Origin: Chroogloeocystis siderophila 5.2 s.c.1
GTDB taxonomy: Bacteria > Cyanobacteriota > Cyanobacteriia > Cyanobacteriales > Chroococcidiopsidaceae
Direction of reading: 5' to 3'
NCBI RefSeq assembly: GCF_001904655.1
Contig: NZ_MRCC01000005.1
Span: forward strand, 124,001 to 188,000
DNA length: 64,000 bases
The position numbers and the translations under genes are program-made. Under the pieces are notes generated by a model. That model was not told the DNA's origin and ran no database searches. It saw only the letters and a list, made by a program, of their open reading frames with translations. Shown here piece by piece: positions 1 to 9,980 of this stretch (positions within the stretch are counted from its first letter, which is position 1; every line of letters begins with the position of its first letter).

Positions 1-257
1 AATGCTTCAATACTTTCAGAACTCTTAGTGCTTTTGCCTCAACTACAGGTTTAGAGTCCAATGGAGTAGAGATTACGAATACTAATGATCCATTTTTTGT
101 AAATGCACAAGCTGATGACTTCCGTTTGAAAGCAGGTAGCCCTGCAATTGGGCGCGGCGAGCCATTACCTGCAGATGTGGCGAATGCGATTGGAGTAGCT
201 TCGGGTAGAGCAGTCGATTTGGGTGCCGTGCAATCTCAGGTATTCTTTGCACATTAA
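1..257 (+). CDS. Right-handed beta-helix protein, C-terminal part (cut by window start)
   Basis: An open frame entered at base 3 ends in TAA at 255-257. It encodes about 84 residues that align with the C-termini of the two complete beta-helix genes downstream: the DPFFVNA, DFRLK, GSPAIGRGEPLPAD and NAIGVA motifs are in the same order. It is therefore the third member of a tandem family. The DNA is clearly more diverged from the other two than they are from each other, and the protein ends with a short extra tail (sequence SQVFFAH) that they lack. The N-terminus and signal peptide lie outside the window. Confidence 0.85.
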   Translation, partial: CFNTFRTLSAFASTTGLESNGVEITNTNDPFFVNAQADDFRLKAGSPAIGRGEPLPADVANAIGVASGRAVDLGAVQSQVFFAH

Positions 258-1407
258 GCATCCACTAAATTGTCAATTCTGAGTTACCTAAATGCTGGTT
301 ATCTAGATGCGATAGAAGTCAACTATCTACAATAATGCAGGTATCTTTTCTAGAAAAAGCTTATTTGCTACCTGTATAAAAGAATAACAAAGTGTAATGC
401 TTCAATTAAAACAAGATCGCAGGCGATATTTCTCCTGCGATATTTGCTATGAAAAGATATTTTATTTTCTACTAATTAAATTTACTATACATAGCTTAAG
501 TGGTGAAGCGATCGCTTATTTTAAATTTCTGGGCTTTAATTTCCTTTTTATCTGTCCTCCAATGATGAGGCATCAGAGCTTACTCGCAAGCTTAAACAGC
601 AATCAAGGTTGTCAAGATACTTTCAATAGCTTTACTGGAGTTATAATGTATAGTATTTGTCTGCAATGTTATGAGGAACTACTGTCTTAAAATCAGCTTT
701 AATTCTTTACTACAGCTAGCGATCAAGTTCCCAGCAGCTTATCAATTTACCTCAGTAGAAATACCTAACTTACCTTAATTGTTATAACTTTCTAACTCAA
801 TAAAGCTCAAAATTTTTCAGTAAAATTACGCTTGAACCTTCACTATTAAGAAGCGTAATCTTTTTTCGTTAGTTTAGCGTGTAATTCTGTTATATCTCAA
901 AATGTGGAAATGTCACTCAGAGGAGGAAAATTAATTATTATTTTGAAGTATTGAACAAACACCTATTCTCCACTGCACAACCTTGCATTACTAGATAGTT
1001 ATTGGGTGCACGGATTGTTTCTTATGTAGATACCAGATGTTTGAAATCCTAGGTATCCCTCCCATAACTTTCTTTGACTTGTATTGTAGCCTTGCATCGT
1101 GCGTGTAGCCGTTTAGCTACCAAAGGCATAACTCTTCTAACCCTTAGACAAGAACAAGTCACAATCACTCCAAAAAGCTACTCTCACTTTTGCTCTTTGC
1201 TAATATACTGCAAACTTACAAACGCTACATTTGTGCAGCAATAGCTGTGGAATTTCTGCTGGGTATTACTTGACACCCCTCTCTCTTCATCTAACAACCA
1301 GCTTTTAGGAGACTTAACGGCAAGTTAGTTCATCAGATTTAAGCTTGCGAAAATAGCTAATCCACACAATACTTCCATCACCTGAAACCTCAACAATACG
1401 GAGAGCA
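258..1407. other. 1.15 kb AT-rich spacer between beta-helix genes
   Basis: No convincing gene is seen. A hairpin at 416-441 (stem ATCGCAGG/CCTGCGAT) may end transcription of the upstream gene. One HIP1 octamer lies near 508. The last bases before the next gene (a GGAGAG stretch just before ATGATG) resemble those before the following paralogue. Confidence 0.5.
416..441 (+). terminator. Hairpin, possible terminator after first beta-helix gene
   Basis: An 8-bp perfect inverted repeat (416-423 with 434-441) with a 10-base loop is followed by ATTTGCT rather than a clean T-run. A terminator is plausible; a random palindrome is possible. Confidence 0.35.
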
Positions 1408-3111
1408 ATGATGAACAATCAATGCAATACATACTTTTCTTTGTCAACGTTAGCTAAACTAACGCTGGCGGTCTTAGTTGCAGTTCCATTGACAGTACCA
1501 CGCATAGCAAATTCCGCGACACTCAATATCAAAAGGACGAACTATGGTATCCCAAATGGAGCCTATTTCGTCTCACCTACTGGTAAGCCAGGAAATTCAG
1601 GAAGATCAGCAAACTCGCCGTGGCCAGTAGCCAAAGCGATCGCATCGGCACCAAGTGGGGCAACAATTGTGTTTCGTGGTGGAACGTATCGCAACGTGCA
1701 AATCGCATTAAATAAGCGCTTGACATTGCAAGCATATCCGAATGAGCAACCGTGGCTCAAAGGTAGCACGGTGGTTGATGGTTGGGTGCAAGAAGGCAGT
1801 ATTTGGCGTAAAGATGGTTGGAACTTCTCGTTTTTACCAGTTGAAGAAGGCAAAGCAATTGATCCGAAGTATCCGATGGCAGGACATCGGGACATGGTGT
1901 ACATCAATGGCGTGGCACTCAAGCAAGTGGGTAGCAAAGCGAATGTCGGACCTGGAACATTCTTTGTTGATGGTCGTAACAATAAGCTTTATATTGGCAC
2001 GAACCCTAGTGGCAAAACGGTAGAAGCTACGACGCAAACCGAAGGCATTATGGCATGGAATAGTGCTGCCTCAGGCTCAGTTATCCGTGGACTAGGCTTA
2101 GCACACTACGCTAATCAAGGACTCAAAATTGGTGCATCGGGAATCACCGTGGAAAACAGCACCCTTGCCTGGAATGGTCTGGATGGTGTTGCCGTCCTTT
2201 CCAGCGGTGCCAAACTACGCGGTAATACAATCAGCTACAACGGTCGCCGAGGAGTCAACGGTGTGCGTTCACACCGCTTGCAGTTGGAAAACAACGTGAT
2301 TAGCCACAATAACACCGAAAATTTCTCGAAGTCTTGGAGTGCTGGGGGTGCGAAAATAATTTGGACCGATGGTGCGGTGATGCGTGGCAACACGGTCAAC
2401 AACAACAAGTCAATCGGCTTGTGGATTGATGAGTCCTCAACCAATTCGACCGTGGTGAATAACGTGGTTCACAACAACAGCAGCAATGGTATTTCGATGG
2501 AAATATCGCATAATGCCATCATTGCCTCGAATGTGATTAGTGGCAATGCACCCGCAGGCATTATTATTCTCAACTCCTCAAGCGCACGCATCTACAACAA
2601 CACGCTTGCCCGCAACCAAGCTAATCTTTTAGTTCAAGATACCTCACGTAGAAATACGAAGTCCAACGAAATCTCCAAAGGAATCACGTGGGTGACACGC
2701 AACACGATTGTCAAAAACAACATCTTTTGGAACTCTAGTGGTACGATGTTTTTTGCTTCTGGCTGTCCAGTCAAACAAGCTTCCAAGTTGATGATTCCGG
2801 TGACGAACAATAACGCGTACTATCGTCGTTCTGCTGGGAAACCGGCAAATCTGATATGGGGACTTAATAGCAATCAATGCTCTCAAACTTTTAGTTCGCT
2901 GGCAAGTTTTAGATCTGCCACGGGTCTAGAAGCAAACAGTCTTGATGTGGTTAACTCCAGCGACCCATTCTTTGTGAATGCTAATGCCAATGACTTTCGC
3001 CTCAAATCAGGTAGTCCAGCGATTGGGCGCGGCGAACCGCTACCTGCTGATATTGCGAATGCAATCGGTGTTGCTGCTGGACGAAAAGTCAATCTTGGTG
3101 CATTGCGATAA
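1408..3111 (+). CDS. Secreted right-handed parallel beta-helix repeat protein (copy A)
   Basis: 567 residues. Start: GAGAG lies just before tandem ATGs at 1408/1411. Residues 1-36 form a signal peptide (hydrophobic core, cut near ANSA-T). The motif GAYFVSPTG followed by GNSGRSANSPWPVAKAI is the usual opening of DUF1565/pectate-lyase-like beta-helix proteins. From about residue 210 to 420 there are asparagine-rich coils such as VENSTLAWNGLDG, LRGNTISYNG and VVNNVVHNNSSNG, typical of PbH1 repeats. The conserved C-terminal block is DPFFVNA...FRLKSGSPAIGRG. The protein is presumably periplasmic or extracellular and may bind or cleave polysaccharide; no catalytic residues can be assigned from sequence alone. 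It shares near-identical DNA with the next gene, with patches of difference. Confidence 0.85.
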   Translation: MMNNQCNTYFSLSTLAKLTLAVLVAVPLTVPRIANSATLNIKRTNYGIPNGAYFVSPTGKPGNSGRSANSPWPVAKAIASAPSGATIVFRGGTYRNVQIALNKRLTLQAYPNEQPWLKGSTVVDGWVQEGSIWRKDGWNFSFLPVEEGKAIDPKYPMAGHRDMVYINGVALKQVGSKANVGPGTFFVDGRNNKLYIGTNPSGKTVEATTQTEGIMAWNSAASGSVIRGLGLAHYANQGLKIGASGITVENSTLAWNGLDGVAVLSSGAKLRGNTISYNGRRGVNGVRSHRLQLENNVISHNNTENFSKSWSAGGAKIIWTDGAVMRGNTVNNNKSIGLWIDESSTNSTVVNNVVHNNSSNGISMEISHNAIIASNVISGNAPAGIIILNSSSARIYNNTLARNQANLLVQDTSRRNTKSNEISKGITWVTRNTIVKNNIFWNSSGTMFFASGCPVKQASKLMIPVTNNNAYYRRSAGKPANLIWGLNSNQCSQTFSSLASFRSATGLEANSLDVVNSSDPFFVNANANDFRLKSGSPAIGRGEPLPADIANAIGVAAGRKVNLGALR

Positions 3112-4132
3112 ATAGTACTGCAAGTAACGACATTTGTGCTTCTCAAGTATTCTCAAGGTCCTAATATTCCTGTCGCCTTCTGGCGATCGCACCTAAAACT
3201 CTGAGTTCTCTCCTTTGAGGTAAGATTTGCTTTACATTTAGGCTTTTACTTATGAGACGCGATCGCCTTTCCTTTCACTATCACGATTCAATTCTATGTA
3301 GAGTTTTATCTATATATAGTATTTAAATTTAGAGTCAATATCTAGTGAAATTGACAATACTAAACTAAATATTTGCGTAAACGTCATGAAGAAAGTATTT
3401 GTCTTCGTTTCATAATATTACCTATCAATAATATAGTTGATTCAGTTCTTGACAGAGTTTTTGAGATACCTTAATGCATTCACTCCTTCAAAAAGCTGTT
3501 ATGAGATATTTCAATTTTTCCTTAAAAAATTACTTGAATTTTTATTAAAAAAATTGTATGCTTTTTTCGGTAATTATATTTTGTTTTAGACTCATAATTT
3601 TACATCATAGGAGGACATTTTTTTTGATGTAGAAGATTTTCAATGTTCCTTTGCAATTCATCGTTTTTTGCTACGAGCTTAAACTTGAAAAATAGAATAG
3701 AGCTATAGAATATGAGTCGTTTTCATCTCAAATAAGTTCCTTGATTAAGGTAACAAGTAATCAGCAGATATTTTTCTGTATTCTGGCTTGCCAGGTGGCA
3801 CCACTTAATTACAGAAAGTAGTTTTTTATGCCTAAAAATAAAGAAGGTTATGAACTTGCTTAATAAGTCGTTTTAAGTAACCTGTTTATCTAGATTACAA
3901 CTCATAATTTATAGGAATTGATAGTGACACGGCTCATCTTATTGAGAAGGTTATCAATAACTCTAAATAGCGATAACTTCGACAACGATAGCTGTGAAAT
4001 GATTTCGTTATTGAAGCCGTGTGCCAGCGCTTCATCGGCAACCAGCAAAAGGGCAATGACAATAAGCGAACAAACTGCACGCAGCAGTGCCAAAGCAGAA
4101 TAAATGTCGAATACCAAAGAATCTGGAGAGCA
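3112..4132. other. 1.0 kb AT-rich spacer between beta-helix copies A and B
   Basis: The sequence is strongly AT-rich, with two HIP1-like sites (about 3183 and 3259) in the first 150 bases. No gene, tRNA or insertion-sequence end is supported. Short frames at 3902-4183 on both strands lack a ribosome binding site or family resemblance. It probably holds the promoter of copy B. Confidence 0.45.
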
Positions 4133-5827
4133 ATGATGAACAATCAAGGCGACAAACGTGTTTGTTGGTTCATACTCACGCATCTACTGCTAGCAGGATT
4201 AGCGACAATACCACTAAAAGCAAATTCCGCGACACTCAACATCAAAAACACGAACTACGCAATTCCCAGCGGTGCTTACTTTGTATCGCCCACAGGTAGC
4301 GAAAGTAATTCAGGAAGATCAGCAGACTCGCCATGGCCAGTAGCCAAAGCGATCGCATCGGCACCAAGTGGGGCAACAATTGTGTTTCGTGGTGGAACGT
4401 ATCGCAACGTGCAAATCGCATTAAATAAGCGCTTGACATTGCAAGCATATCCGAATGAGCAACCGTGGCTCAAAGGTAGCACGGTGGTTGATGGTTGGGT
4501 GCAAGAAGGCAGTATTTGGCGTAAAGATGGTTGGAACTTCTCGTTTTTACCAGTTGAAGAAGGCAAAGCAATTGATCCGAAGTATCCGATGGCAGGACAT
4601 CGGGACATGGTGTACATCAATGGCGTGGCACTCAAGCAAGTGGGTAGCAAAGCGAATGTCGGACCTGGAACATTCTTTGTTGATGGTCGTAACAATAAGC
4701 TTTATATTGGCACGAACCCTAGTGGCAAAACGGTAGAAGCTACGACGCAAACCGAAGGCATTATGGCATGGAATAGTGCTGCCTCAGGCTCAGTTATCCG
4801 TGGACTAGGCTTAGCACACTACGCTAATCAAGGACTCAAAATTGGTGCATCGGGAATCACCGTGGAAAACAGCACCCTTGCCTGGAATGGTCTGGATGGT
4901 CTTATAGTTCAATCTTCTGATGCCAAACTACGCGGTAATACAATCAGCTACAACGGTCGCCGAGGAGTCAACGGTGTGCGTTCACACCGCTTGCAGTTGG
5001 AAAACAACGTGATTAGCCACAATAACACCGAAAATTTCTCGAAGTCTTGGAGTGCTGGGGGTGCGAAAATAATTTGGACCGATGGTGCGGTGATGCGTGG
5101 CAACACGGTCAACAACAACAAGTCAATCGGCTTGTGGATTGATGAGTCCTCAACCAATTCGACCGTGGTGAATAACGTGGTTCGCAACAACAGCAGCAAT
5201 GGCATTTCGATGGAAATATCGCATAATGCCATCATTGCCTCGAATGTGATTAGTGGCAATGCACCCGCAGGTATTATTATTCTCAACTCCTCAAGCGCAC
5301 GCATCTACAACAACACGCTTGCCCGCAACCAAGCTAATCTTTTAGTTCAAGAAACCTCGCGCAATAATACCAAATCTAACGAAATCTCCAAAGGAATCAC
5401 GTGGGTGACACGCAACACGATTGTCAAAAACAACATCTTTTGGAACTCTAGTGGTACGATGTTTTTTGCTTCTGGCTGTCCAGTCAAAGAACCATCGAGC
5501 TTGATGGTGCCAACAACAAACAATAACGCGTACTATCGAACTTCGGCTACAAAACCAGCAAATCTGATATGGGGACTCAGTAGCAGCCAGTGTTCGCAAT
5601 CGTTCACTTCGCTAGCAAGCTTCCAGTCGTCAACAGGTCTAGAATCGAACAGTCTTGATGTGGTTAACTCCAGCGACCCATTCTTTGTGAATGCCAATGA
5701 CAATGACTTTCGCCTCAAATCAGGTAGTCCAGCGATTGGGCGCGGCGAACCGCTACCTGCTGATATTGCGAATGCGATCGGTGTCGCTGCTGGTACCACC
5801 GTCAACTTAGGAGCGCTTAAATTCTAG
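4133..5827 (+). CDS. Secreted right-handed parallel beta-helix repeat protein (copy B)
   Basis: 564 residues from the ATG at 4133. I prefer this start to upstream frame extension because GGAGAG precedes it and because it gives the same MMNNQ beginning as copy A. The signal peptide (about residues 1-32, cut near ANSA-T) differs in sequence from copy A. From the VSPTG motif onward the protein is nearly the same as copy A, with asparagine-rich beta-helix coils through the middle. Differences cluster in short islands (around 4897-4923, 5352-5380 and 5486-5650), while the DNA between islands is essentially unchanged. This suggests recent duplication or gene conversion. Its role is presumably the same as copy A: an exported, carbohydrate-associated beta-solenoid. 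No enzyme activity can be inferred firmly. Confidence 0.85.
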   Translation: MMNNQGDKRVCWFILTHLLLAGLATIPLKANSATLNIKNTNYAIPSGAYFVSPTGSESNSGRSADSPWPVAKAIASAPSGATIVFRGGTYRNVQIALNKRLTLQAYPNEQPWLKGSTVVDGWVQEGSIWRKDGWNFSFLPVEEGKAIDPKYPMAGHRDMVYINGVALKQVGSKANVGPGTFFVDGRNNKLYIGTNPSGKTVEATTQTEGIMAWNSAASGSVIRGLGLAHYANQGLKIGASGITVENSTLAWNGLDGLIVQSSDAKLRGNTISYNGRRGVNGVRSHRLQLENNVISHNNTENFSKSWSAGGAKIIWTDGAVMRGNTVNNNKSIGLWIDESSTNSTVVNNVVRNNSSNGISMEISHNAIIASNVISGNAPAGIIILNSSSARIYNNTLARNQANLLVQETSRNNTKSNEISKGITWVTRNTIVKNNIFWNSSGTMFFASGCPVKEPSSLMVPTTNNNAYYRTSATKPANLIWGLSSSQCSQSFTSLASFQSSTGLESNSLDVVNSSDPFFVNANDNDFRLKSGSPAIGRGEPLPADIANAIGVAAGTTVNLGALKF

Positions 5828-5922
5828 CACTATAATGAGATAACTCATGTGACGTGATAGACGTAAGAGGCTCGCAGCTAACTGCACCTTTGCTTCTACG
5901 ATTTGTAGTTGAAGGAGTGTGA

Positions 5923-6411
5923 ATGGAAGCGGTGTATCAAAACTTTTTGATTCGCGACTGGCAACCAAGCGATCGCACTCCTGTTACTGACATTATCCGC
6001 TCGGTTCTTGCCGAGTACCATCTTGATTTTGAGCCTCATGCCGCCGATTGTGATGTTGTCGATGTTGAAAACTATTATCTAACAACAAAAGGCGAGTTCT
6101 GGGTCATTCAACAAGACGATCGCTTGGTTGGTACGGGCGGATACTACCCTGTAATGCGTGGCGAACAAGCAGTAGAAATCCGGAAGATGTATTTGCTGCC
6201 TCATGTTAGAGGCTTAGGATTAGGAAAGTACTTATTACAACAGCTGGAAAAAGCGATCGCGGCACGTGGTTTTAGACAGATCTGGATTGAAACTGCGAGT
6301 GTTTTAACTACGGCGGTCAAGCTGTACGAAAGTTATGGATATCAGCCTGCCAGCGGCGTAGAAACAGCACGGTGCGATCGCGTTTACGTTAAGCAAATAG
6401 TGTCTTGTTGA
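5923..6411 (+). CDS. GNAT family N-acetyltransferase
   Basis: 162 residues, the usual length of a single GNAT domain. The acetyl-CoA binding motif is VRGLGLGKYLL (R-x-x-G-x-G), preceded by the strand EIRKMYLLP. The tail LYESYGYQP is the common GNAT motif B region. An AAGGAG sequence precedes the ATG at 5923. Substrate is unknown; the N-terminal part (LIRDWQPSDRTPVTDIIR) resembles the small soluble members that acetylate amino acids or other small molecules. It is convergent with ndhJ, only 15 bases away, and shows no operon partner. Confidence 0.85.
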   Translation: MEAVYQNFLIRDWQPSDRTPVTDIIRSVLAEYHLDFEPHAADCDVVDVENYYLTTKGEFWVIQQDDRLVGTGGYYPVMRGEQAVEIRKMYLLPHVRGLGLGKYLLQQLEKAIAARGFRQIWIETASVLTTAVKLYESYGYQPASGVETARCDRVYVKQIVSC

Positions 6412-6426
6412 CAACTGTTCAATTAA

Positions 6427-6963
6427 TTAATAAGCATCCTGCAATTCGTAGAATTCAGGTGAAATATAGTCTTTTCTTAGCGGCCAACCTACCCAGTCTT
6501 CTGGCATGAGGAGACGTTTGAGATTCGGATGTCCTTCGTAAATGATACCGAACATATCATAAGACTCTCGCTCTTGCCAGTCGGCAGTTTTCCAAATCCA
6601 ATACACCGAAGGTACCTTCGGATTTTCCCTAGGTAAGAAGACTTTGAGCCGTACTTCTTCGGGTCGGTCAGCATTGTCACTGACTTTAATCAAGTGATAA
6701 ACACTTACCAAATCTTGTCCAGGTCCCGAATCGTAAGCGCACTGACACTGCAAATAGTTAAACCCATAAGCATATAACGCCGTAGCGATTGGTAAGAGAT
6801 ACTCGCTCTCTACCTTAATAATTTCTACGCCCAAATGATCAGGCTCCAGCGATTCATGCTCGAAGCCATTTTCACTCAACCATTGCGAAATCTTGCCCGC
6901 TTCGACGATCTGCGATGCTTCACTGCTTTCAACTGCTTCTGACTTTTCGGGTTCTTCAGCCAC
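6427..6963 (-). CDS. ndhJ: NAD(P)H-quinone oxidoreductase subunit J
   Basis: The 178-residue NdhJ (NuoC-like, 30-kDa family) is a peripheral-arm subunit of thylakoid NDH-1, which serves respiration and cyclic electron flow. Family signatures are DLVSVYHL, the run [17 protein letters not shown] and, near the end, GWPLRKDY. I place the start at GTG 6963: AAGGAGG sits nine bases upstream and the result begins MAEEPEKSE, as NdhJ proteins usually do. An in-frame TTG at 6984 would add seven residues over the binding site itself. It overlaps the ndhK stop by eight bases, so translation is probably coupled. It is the last gene of ndhC-K-J. Confidence 0.95.
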   Translation of the reverse strand: MAEEPEKSEAVESSEASQIVEAGKISQWLSENGFEHESLEPDHLGVEIIKVESEYLLPIATALYAYGFNYLQCQCAYDSGPGQDLVSVYHLIKVSDNADRPEEVRLKVFLPRENPKVPSVYWIWKTADWQERESYDMFGIIYEGHPNLKRLLMPEDWVGWPLRKDYISPEFYELQDAY

Positions 6964-7711
6964 GGCTTGCTTCCTCCTTTTCAACTGCTTGAAGTGCAGG
7001 TGGTATAGGCATTCCTATTGCTTCAGTTAATTCTTTTGGTGCTGCGGTGCGCGTCTCTGAGAGGAGGTACTTACCCGTAAGCACCGGCGCAACACTCTTC
7101 ATACTATGCGTTGTACTGTAGTAGCGATGTGTTTGCTTAACTTGACCCCGCTCTTGAAGTGATTCGTTGGCGATTTTTTTACGTAGCTTGATAATCGCGT
7201 CCATAATTGCCTCTGGACGAGGTGGACAGCCAGGGAGATAAACATCTACAGGCATAAGCTTATCAACACCCCTTACCGCTGTTGGCGAATCAACGCTAAA
7301 CATACCGCCCGTAATCGTACAAGCACCCATCGCGATGACATATTTTGGGTCAGGCATTTGCTCGTACAGACGTACAAGTTGAGGTGCCATCTTCATCGTG
7401 ATTGTTCCGGCAGTGATGATCAAGTCGGCTTGTCGCGGACTCGAACGCGGAACTAAGCCAAAGCGGTCAAAATCAAATCTTGAGCCGATTAGTGCCGCAA
7501 ACTCAATAAAGCAGCAAGCTGTACCAAACAATAGCGGATACAAGCTCGATAGCTTTGCCCAGTTATAAAGGTCATCGACTGTTGTCAGGATGACATTTTC
7601 TGAGAGATCTTGTGTAACTGTGGGGCGCTCAATAGGATTGAGGATCTTCTCTTTTTGTTGATCCCACCCATCATTCGCTTGGTTCGTGATGTTAGTTGGA
7701 TTCATGACCAT
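6956..7711 (-). CDS. ndhK: NAD(P)H-quinone oxidoreductase subunit K
   Basis: 251 residues, NuoB/PSST family. This subunit carries the terminal 4Fe-4S cluster (N2) of NDH-1. The cluster cysteines are visible in TACCFIEF (a double Cys), GACTITGG and PGCPPRPEA. Start: ATG 7711 has AAAGGAG at proper spacing, and a second ATG lies at 7705. It overlaps the end of ndhC by ten bases and the start of ndhJ by eight. The C-terminal extension after the conserved core (about residues 205-251, charged and Pro-rich) is common in cyanobacterial NdhK. Confidence 0.96.
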   Translation of the reverse strand: MVMNPTNITNQANDGWDQQKEKILNPIERPTVTQDLSENVILTTVDDLYNWAKLSSLYPLLFGTACCFIEFAALIGSRFDFDRFGLVPRSSPRQADLIITAGTITMKMAPQLVRLYEQMPDPKYVIAMGACTITGGMFSVDSPTAVRGVDKLMPVDVYLPGCPPRPEAIMDAIIKLRKKIANESLQERGQVKQTHRYYSTTHSMKSVAPVLTGKYLLSETRTAAPKELTEAIGMPIPPALQAVEKEEASRG

Positions 7712-8064
7712 TCCAAGGCTCCTTTGCGCCAGGCATAGACAAGGGCAACAACCAGAATTGCAATAAAAATGAGAGCTTCAATAAACGCCAAAAGCCCTAG
7801 TCGATGGAAAGCAACCGCCCAAGGATACAAAAAGACTGTTTCCACATCGAAGATCACAAAGACCAGGGCAAACATATAGTAGCGAATGTTGAATTGTATC
7901 CAAGCTCCACCGATAGGTTCTACGCCCGATTCGTAGGTAGTGCGCCGTTCAGGACCACCACCACTTGGTCGCAGTAGCTTAGATGCAGAAAGCGCAAGTG
8001 CAGGCACCAGACTACAGACTAATAGGAAGCCTAAAAGGTACTCGTAACCACTAAGAACAAACAC
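7702..8064 (-). CDS. ndhC: NAD(P)H-quinone oxidoreductase subunit 3
   Basis: 120 residues with three membrane helices, the NuoA-like subunit of NDH-1. The conserved loop [15 protein letters not shown] and the segment [15 protein letters not shown] are characteristic. The end, [11 protein letters not shown], matches cyanobacterial and plastid NdhC. The start codon is GTG at 8064. It is the first gene of the ndhC-ndhK-ndhJ operon and lies divergent from rubA; the 200-base gap must carry both promoters. Confidence 0.96.
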   Translation of the reverse strand: MFVLSGYEYLLGFLLVCSLVPALALSASKLLRPSGGGPERRTTYESGVEPIGGAWIQFNIRYYMFALVFVIFDVETVFLYPWAVAFHRLGLLAFIEALIFIAILVVALVYAWRKGALEWS

Positions 8065-8265
8065 AATTGTTGATGTAAATAATTTTGTTACTTACTTTTA
8101 CATTATATATCCCCAGTGGTTACGGAGCCTGGCAAAACTTAACACCAACTGATTAAACTGAGTTTTCAGCTAGATAGCCAAAGGTAATAACTAAAGTGAA
8201 ATTGTGTCATAATTTTTAACGTATATTTAAGAATTGCCCCCACATTATCCACTTTGTCTTTTGCT

Positions 8266-8601
8266 ATGAGCGAATCAGTTGTAGAGAGCCAAGGACTAGA
8301 TCGCTATGAGTGTCGCGTCTGTGGCTACGTTTATGAACCGACAAAGGGAGATAGCAAGGAAGAGGTTCCTGCTGGCACACCTTTTACAGAACTAGCATCT
8401 TCTTGGCGGTGTCCTGTTTGTGGCGCAAGGACTTCCCAATTTGAAAATATTGGTCCGACTGGAAAAGCCTCTGGCTTTGAATCAAATCTTGGCTATGGTA
8501 TTGGCGTAAACAAGCTAACCCCAGCCCAAAAAAATCTTTTGATTTTTGGCGGTTTGGCACTAGGTTTTTTGTTGTTTATGAGCCTTTATGGGCTAAAATA
8601 A
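8266..8601 (+). CDS. rubA: Membrane-anchored rubredoxin
   Basis: 111 residues from ATG 8266; an in-frame TTG at 8254 is less likely. The N-terminal rubredoxin fold binds one iron through Cys16, Cys19, Cys49 and Cys52 (ECRVCGY and CPVCGA). A linker is followed by one transmembrane helix at about residues 90-108, as in thylakoid rubredoxin RubA. That family is needed for photosystem assembly. Its position just upstream of ycf48 and psbEFLJ is the conserved cyanobacterial order and supports that role. Confidence 0.93.
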   Translation: MSESVVESQGLDRYECRVCGYVYEPTKGDSKEEVPAGTPFTELASSWRCPVCGARTSQFENIGPTGKASGFESNLGYGIGVNKLTPAQKNLLIFGGLALGFLLFMSLYGLK

Positions 8602-8780
8602 GTCCGCTTCTTGATTGATATAGCTCAGGGTTCAGAGAGCAGGACGTATTGTTGTCTTGAACCAAATTTCACTCGTCTTAGGTAAGCTATAAACTTACAA
8701 TGGAAAATTTTTCTCTTGCTCTAACGGCTGAACCTTGATCCTTAATTTTTTGATTTTTGTTACAAGATATACAGATACTA

Positions 8781-9791
8781 ATGCGTTCATTATTCAAAGT
8801 TTGGCAACGAGCCATTGTTTTATTAACAGTTATTCTGTTATGTGTTGTATGTGTTGGGTGTAGTAACACGCCTTCCATCAGTAATAACCCGTGGAAGGTG
8901 ATTACTGTACCAACAGAATCTAACCTTCAAGATATTGCCTTCACCGACGATAAACATGGCTGGCTTGTAGGTAGTAAGGCAACACTCTTGGAAACAACCG
9001 ACGGTGGGGAAACCTGGCAACCTAGAACCTTAGATTTAGGTGAGCAGAACTATCTTTTTTCTTCAGTGAGTTTTGCAGGACAAGAAGGGTGGATTGTCGG
9101 TGAACCGGGGCTTTTATTACACACTACCGATGGCGGAAAATCTTGGGAACAAATTCCTTTGAGTGAGAAACTTCCTGGAAATCCCAACATGATCGTTGCT
9201 TTAGGATCGCACGCAGCCGAAATGACGACGGATGTAGGCGCAATCTATCGCACAACCGACAGCGGTAAAACCTGGAAAGCAATGGTGCAAGAAGCTGTTG
9301 GCGTCGTCCGTAATATTGCCCGCGCCGCAGATGGCAGGTACTTGGCGGTTTCGGCAAAAGGAAATTTTTATTCGGTTTGGGAACCTGGTAAAGAAGCTTG
9401 GGAAGGGCATAACCGCAATAGTTCCCGCCGCGTACAGAATATGGGTTTTGCTCCAGATGGGCGCTTGTGGATGCTAGCACGTGGTGGTCAAGTGCAATTT
9501 ACTAAACCTGATAATCCTGATGAATGGGAAGAAGCTCAATACCCTGAGTTTTCTACGAGTTGGGGTTTGCTGGATCTAGCATATCGGACTCCAGAAGAAA
9601 TCTGGATAGCGGGAGGTAGCGGCAATTTATTATGTAGTTTTGATGGTGGTAAAACTTGGCAAAAAGACCGCGATGTAGAAGAAGTTCCTTCTAACCTTTA
9701 CAAAATAGTTTTTCTGACACCAGAAAAGGGATTTATTGTCGGTCAACGCGGAGTTTTGCTCAAATATCAAGGATCGAGTGCAACTGCATGA
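8781..9791 (+). CDS. ycf48: Photosystem II assembly factor Ycf48/HCF136
   Basis: 336 residues from ATG 8781 (a TTG eight codons upstream is ignored). It has a lipoprotein-type signal peptide with lipobox CVGC near residue 24. The mature part is a seven-bladed propeller with repeated TTDGGETW/TTDGGKSW/TTDSGKTW/SFDGGKTW blade motifs. In known systems Ycf48 binds the D1 precursor and helps assemble the early photosystem II reaction centre in the thylakoid lumen. It follows rubA and precedes psbEFLJ on the same strand. Confidence 0.95.
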   Translation: MRSLFKVWQRAIVLLTVILLCVVCVGCSNTPSISNNPWKVITVPTESNLQDIAFTDDKHGWLVGSKATLLETTDGGETWQPRTLDLGEQNYLFSSVSFAGQEGWIVGEPGLLLHTTDGGKSWEQIPLSEKLPGNPNMIVALGSHAAEMTTDVGAIYRTTDSGKTWKAMVQEAVGVVRNIARAADGRYLAVSAKGNFYSVWEPGKEAWEGHNRNSSRRVQNMGFAPDGRLWMLARGGQVQFTKPDNPDEWEEAQYPEFSTSWGLLDLAYRTPEEIWIAGGSGNLLCSFDGGKTWQKDRDVEEVPSNLYKIVFLTPEKGFIVGQRGVLLKYQGSSATA

Positions 9792-9980
9792 AATGATTCT
9801 CAAAAGATGAATGAAGCCAGATTATGTAATACAAAGGTAGTTTTTCCTATCGTGTCTCTGCGTTCTAGCAATGCTCTAAGCATTGGTACCTAATAAGCGA
9901 AAAGATAGTGGGTTAGCTACTTTTTCTTAAGGTTTCATAGGATAATTTAGTCATAAGAGTTGTAGCGGGAGGAAATCACA

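Noticed and set aside
397-690. 97-codon open frame between beta-helix genes
   Set aside because: No ribosome binding site, a hairpin inside its 5' end, aromatic/Leu-rich low-complexity composition and no family resemblance.
3902-4183. Minus-strand frame overlapping the start of beta-helix copy B
   Set aside because: It runs over the ribosome binding site and signal peptide of copy B, and its own product has no recognisable domain; the hydrophobic stretch is explained by base composition.
4455-4750. Paired frames on both strands that recur unchanged at 1742-2037
   Set aside because: They are out-of-frame shadows that look conserved only because the two beta-helix genes are duplicated DNA.
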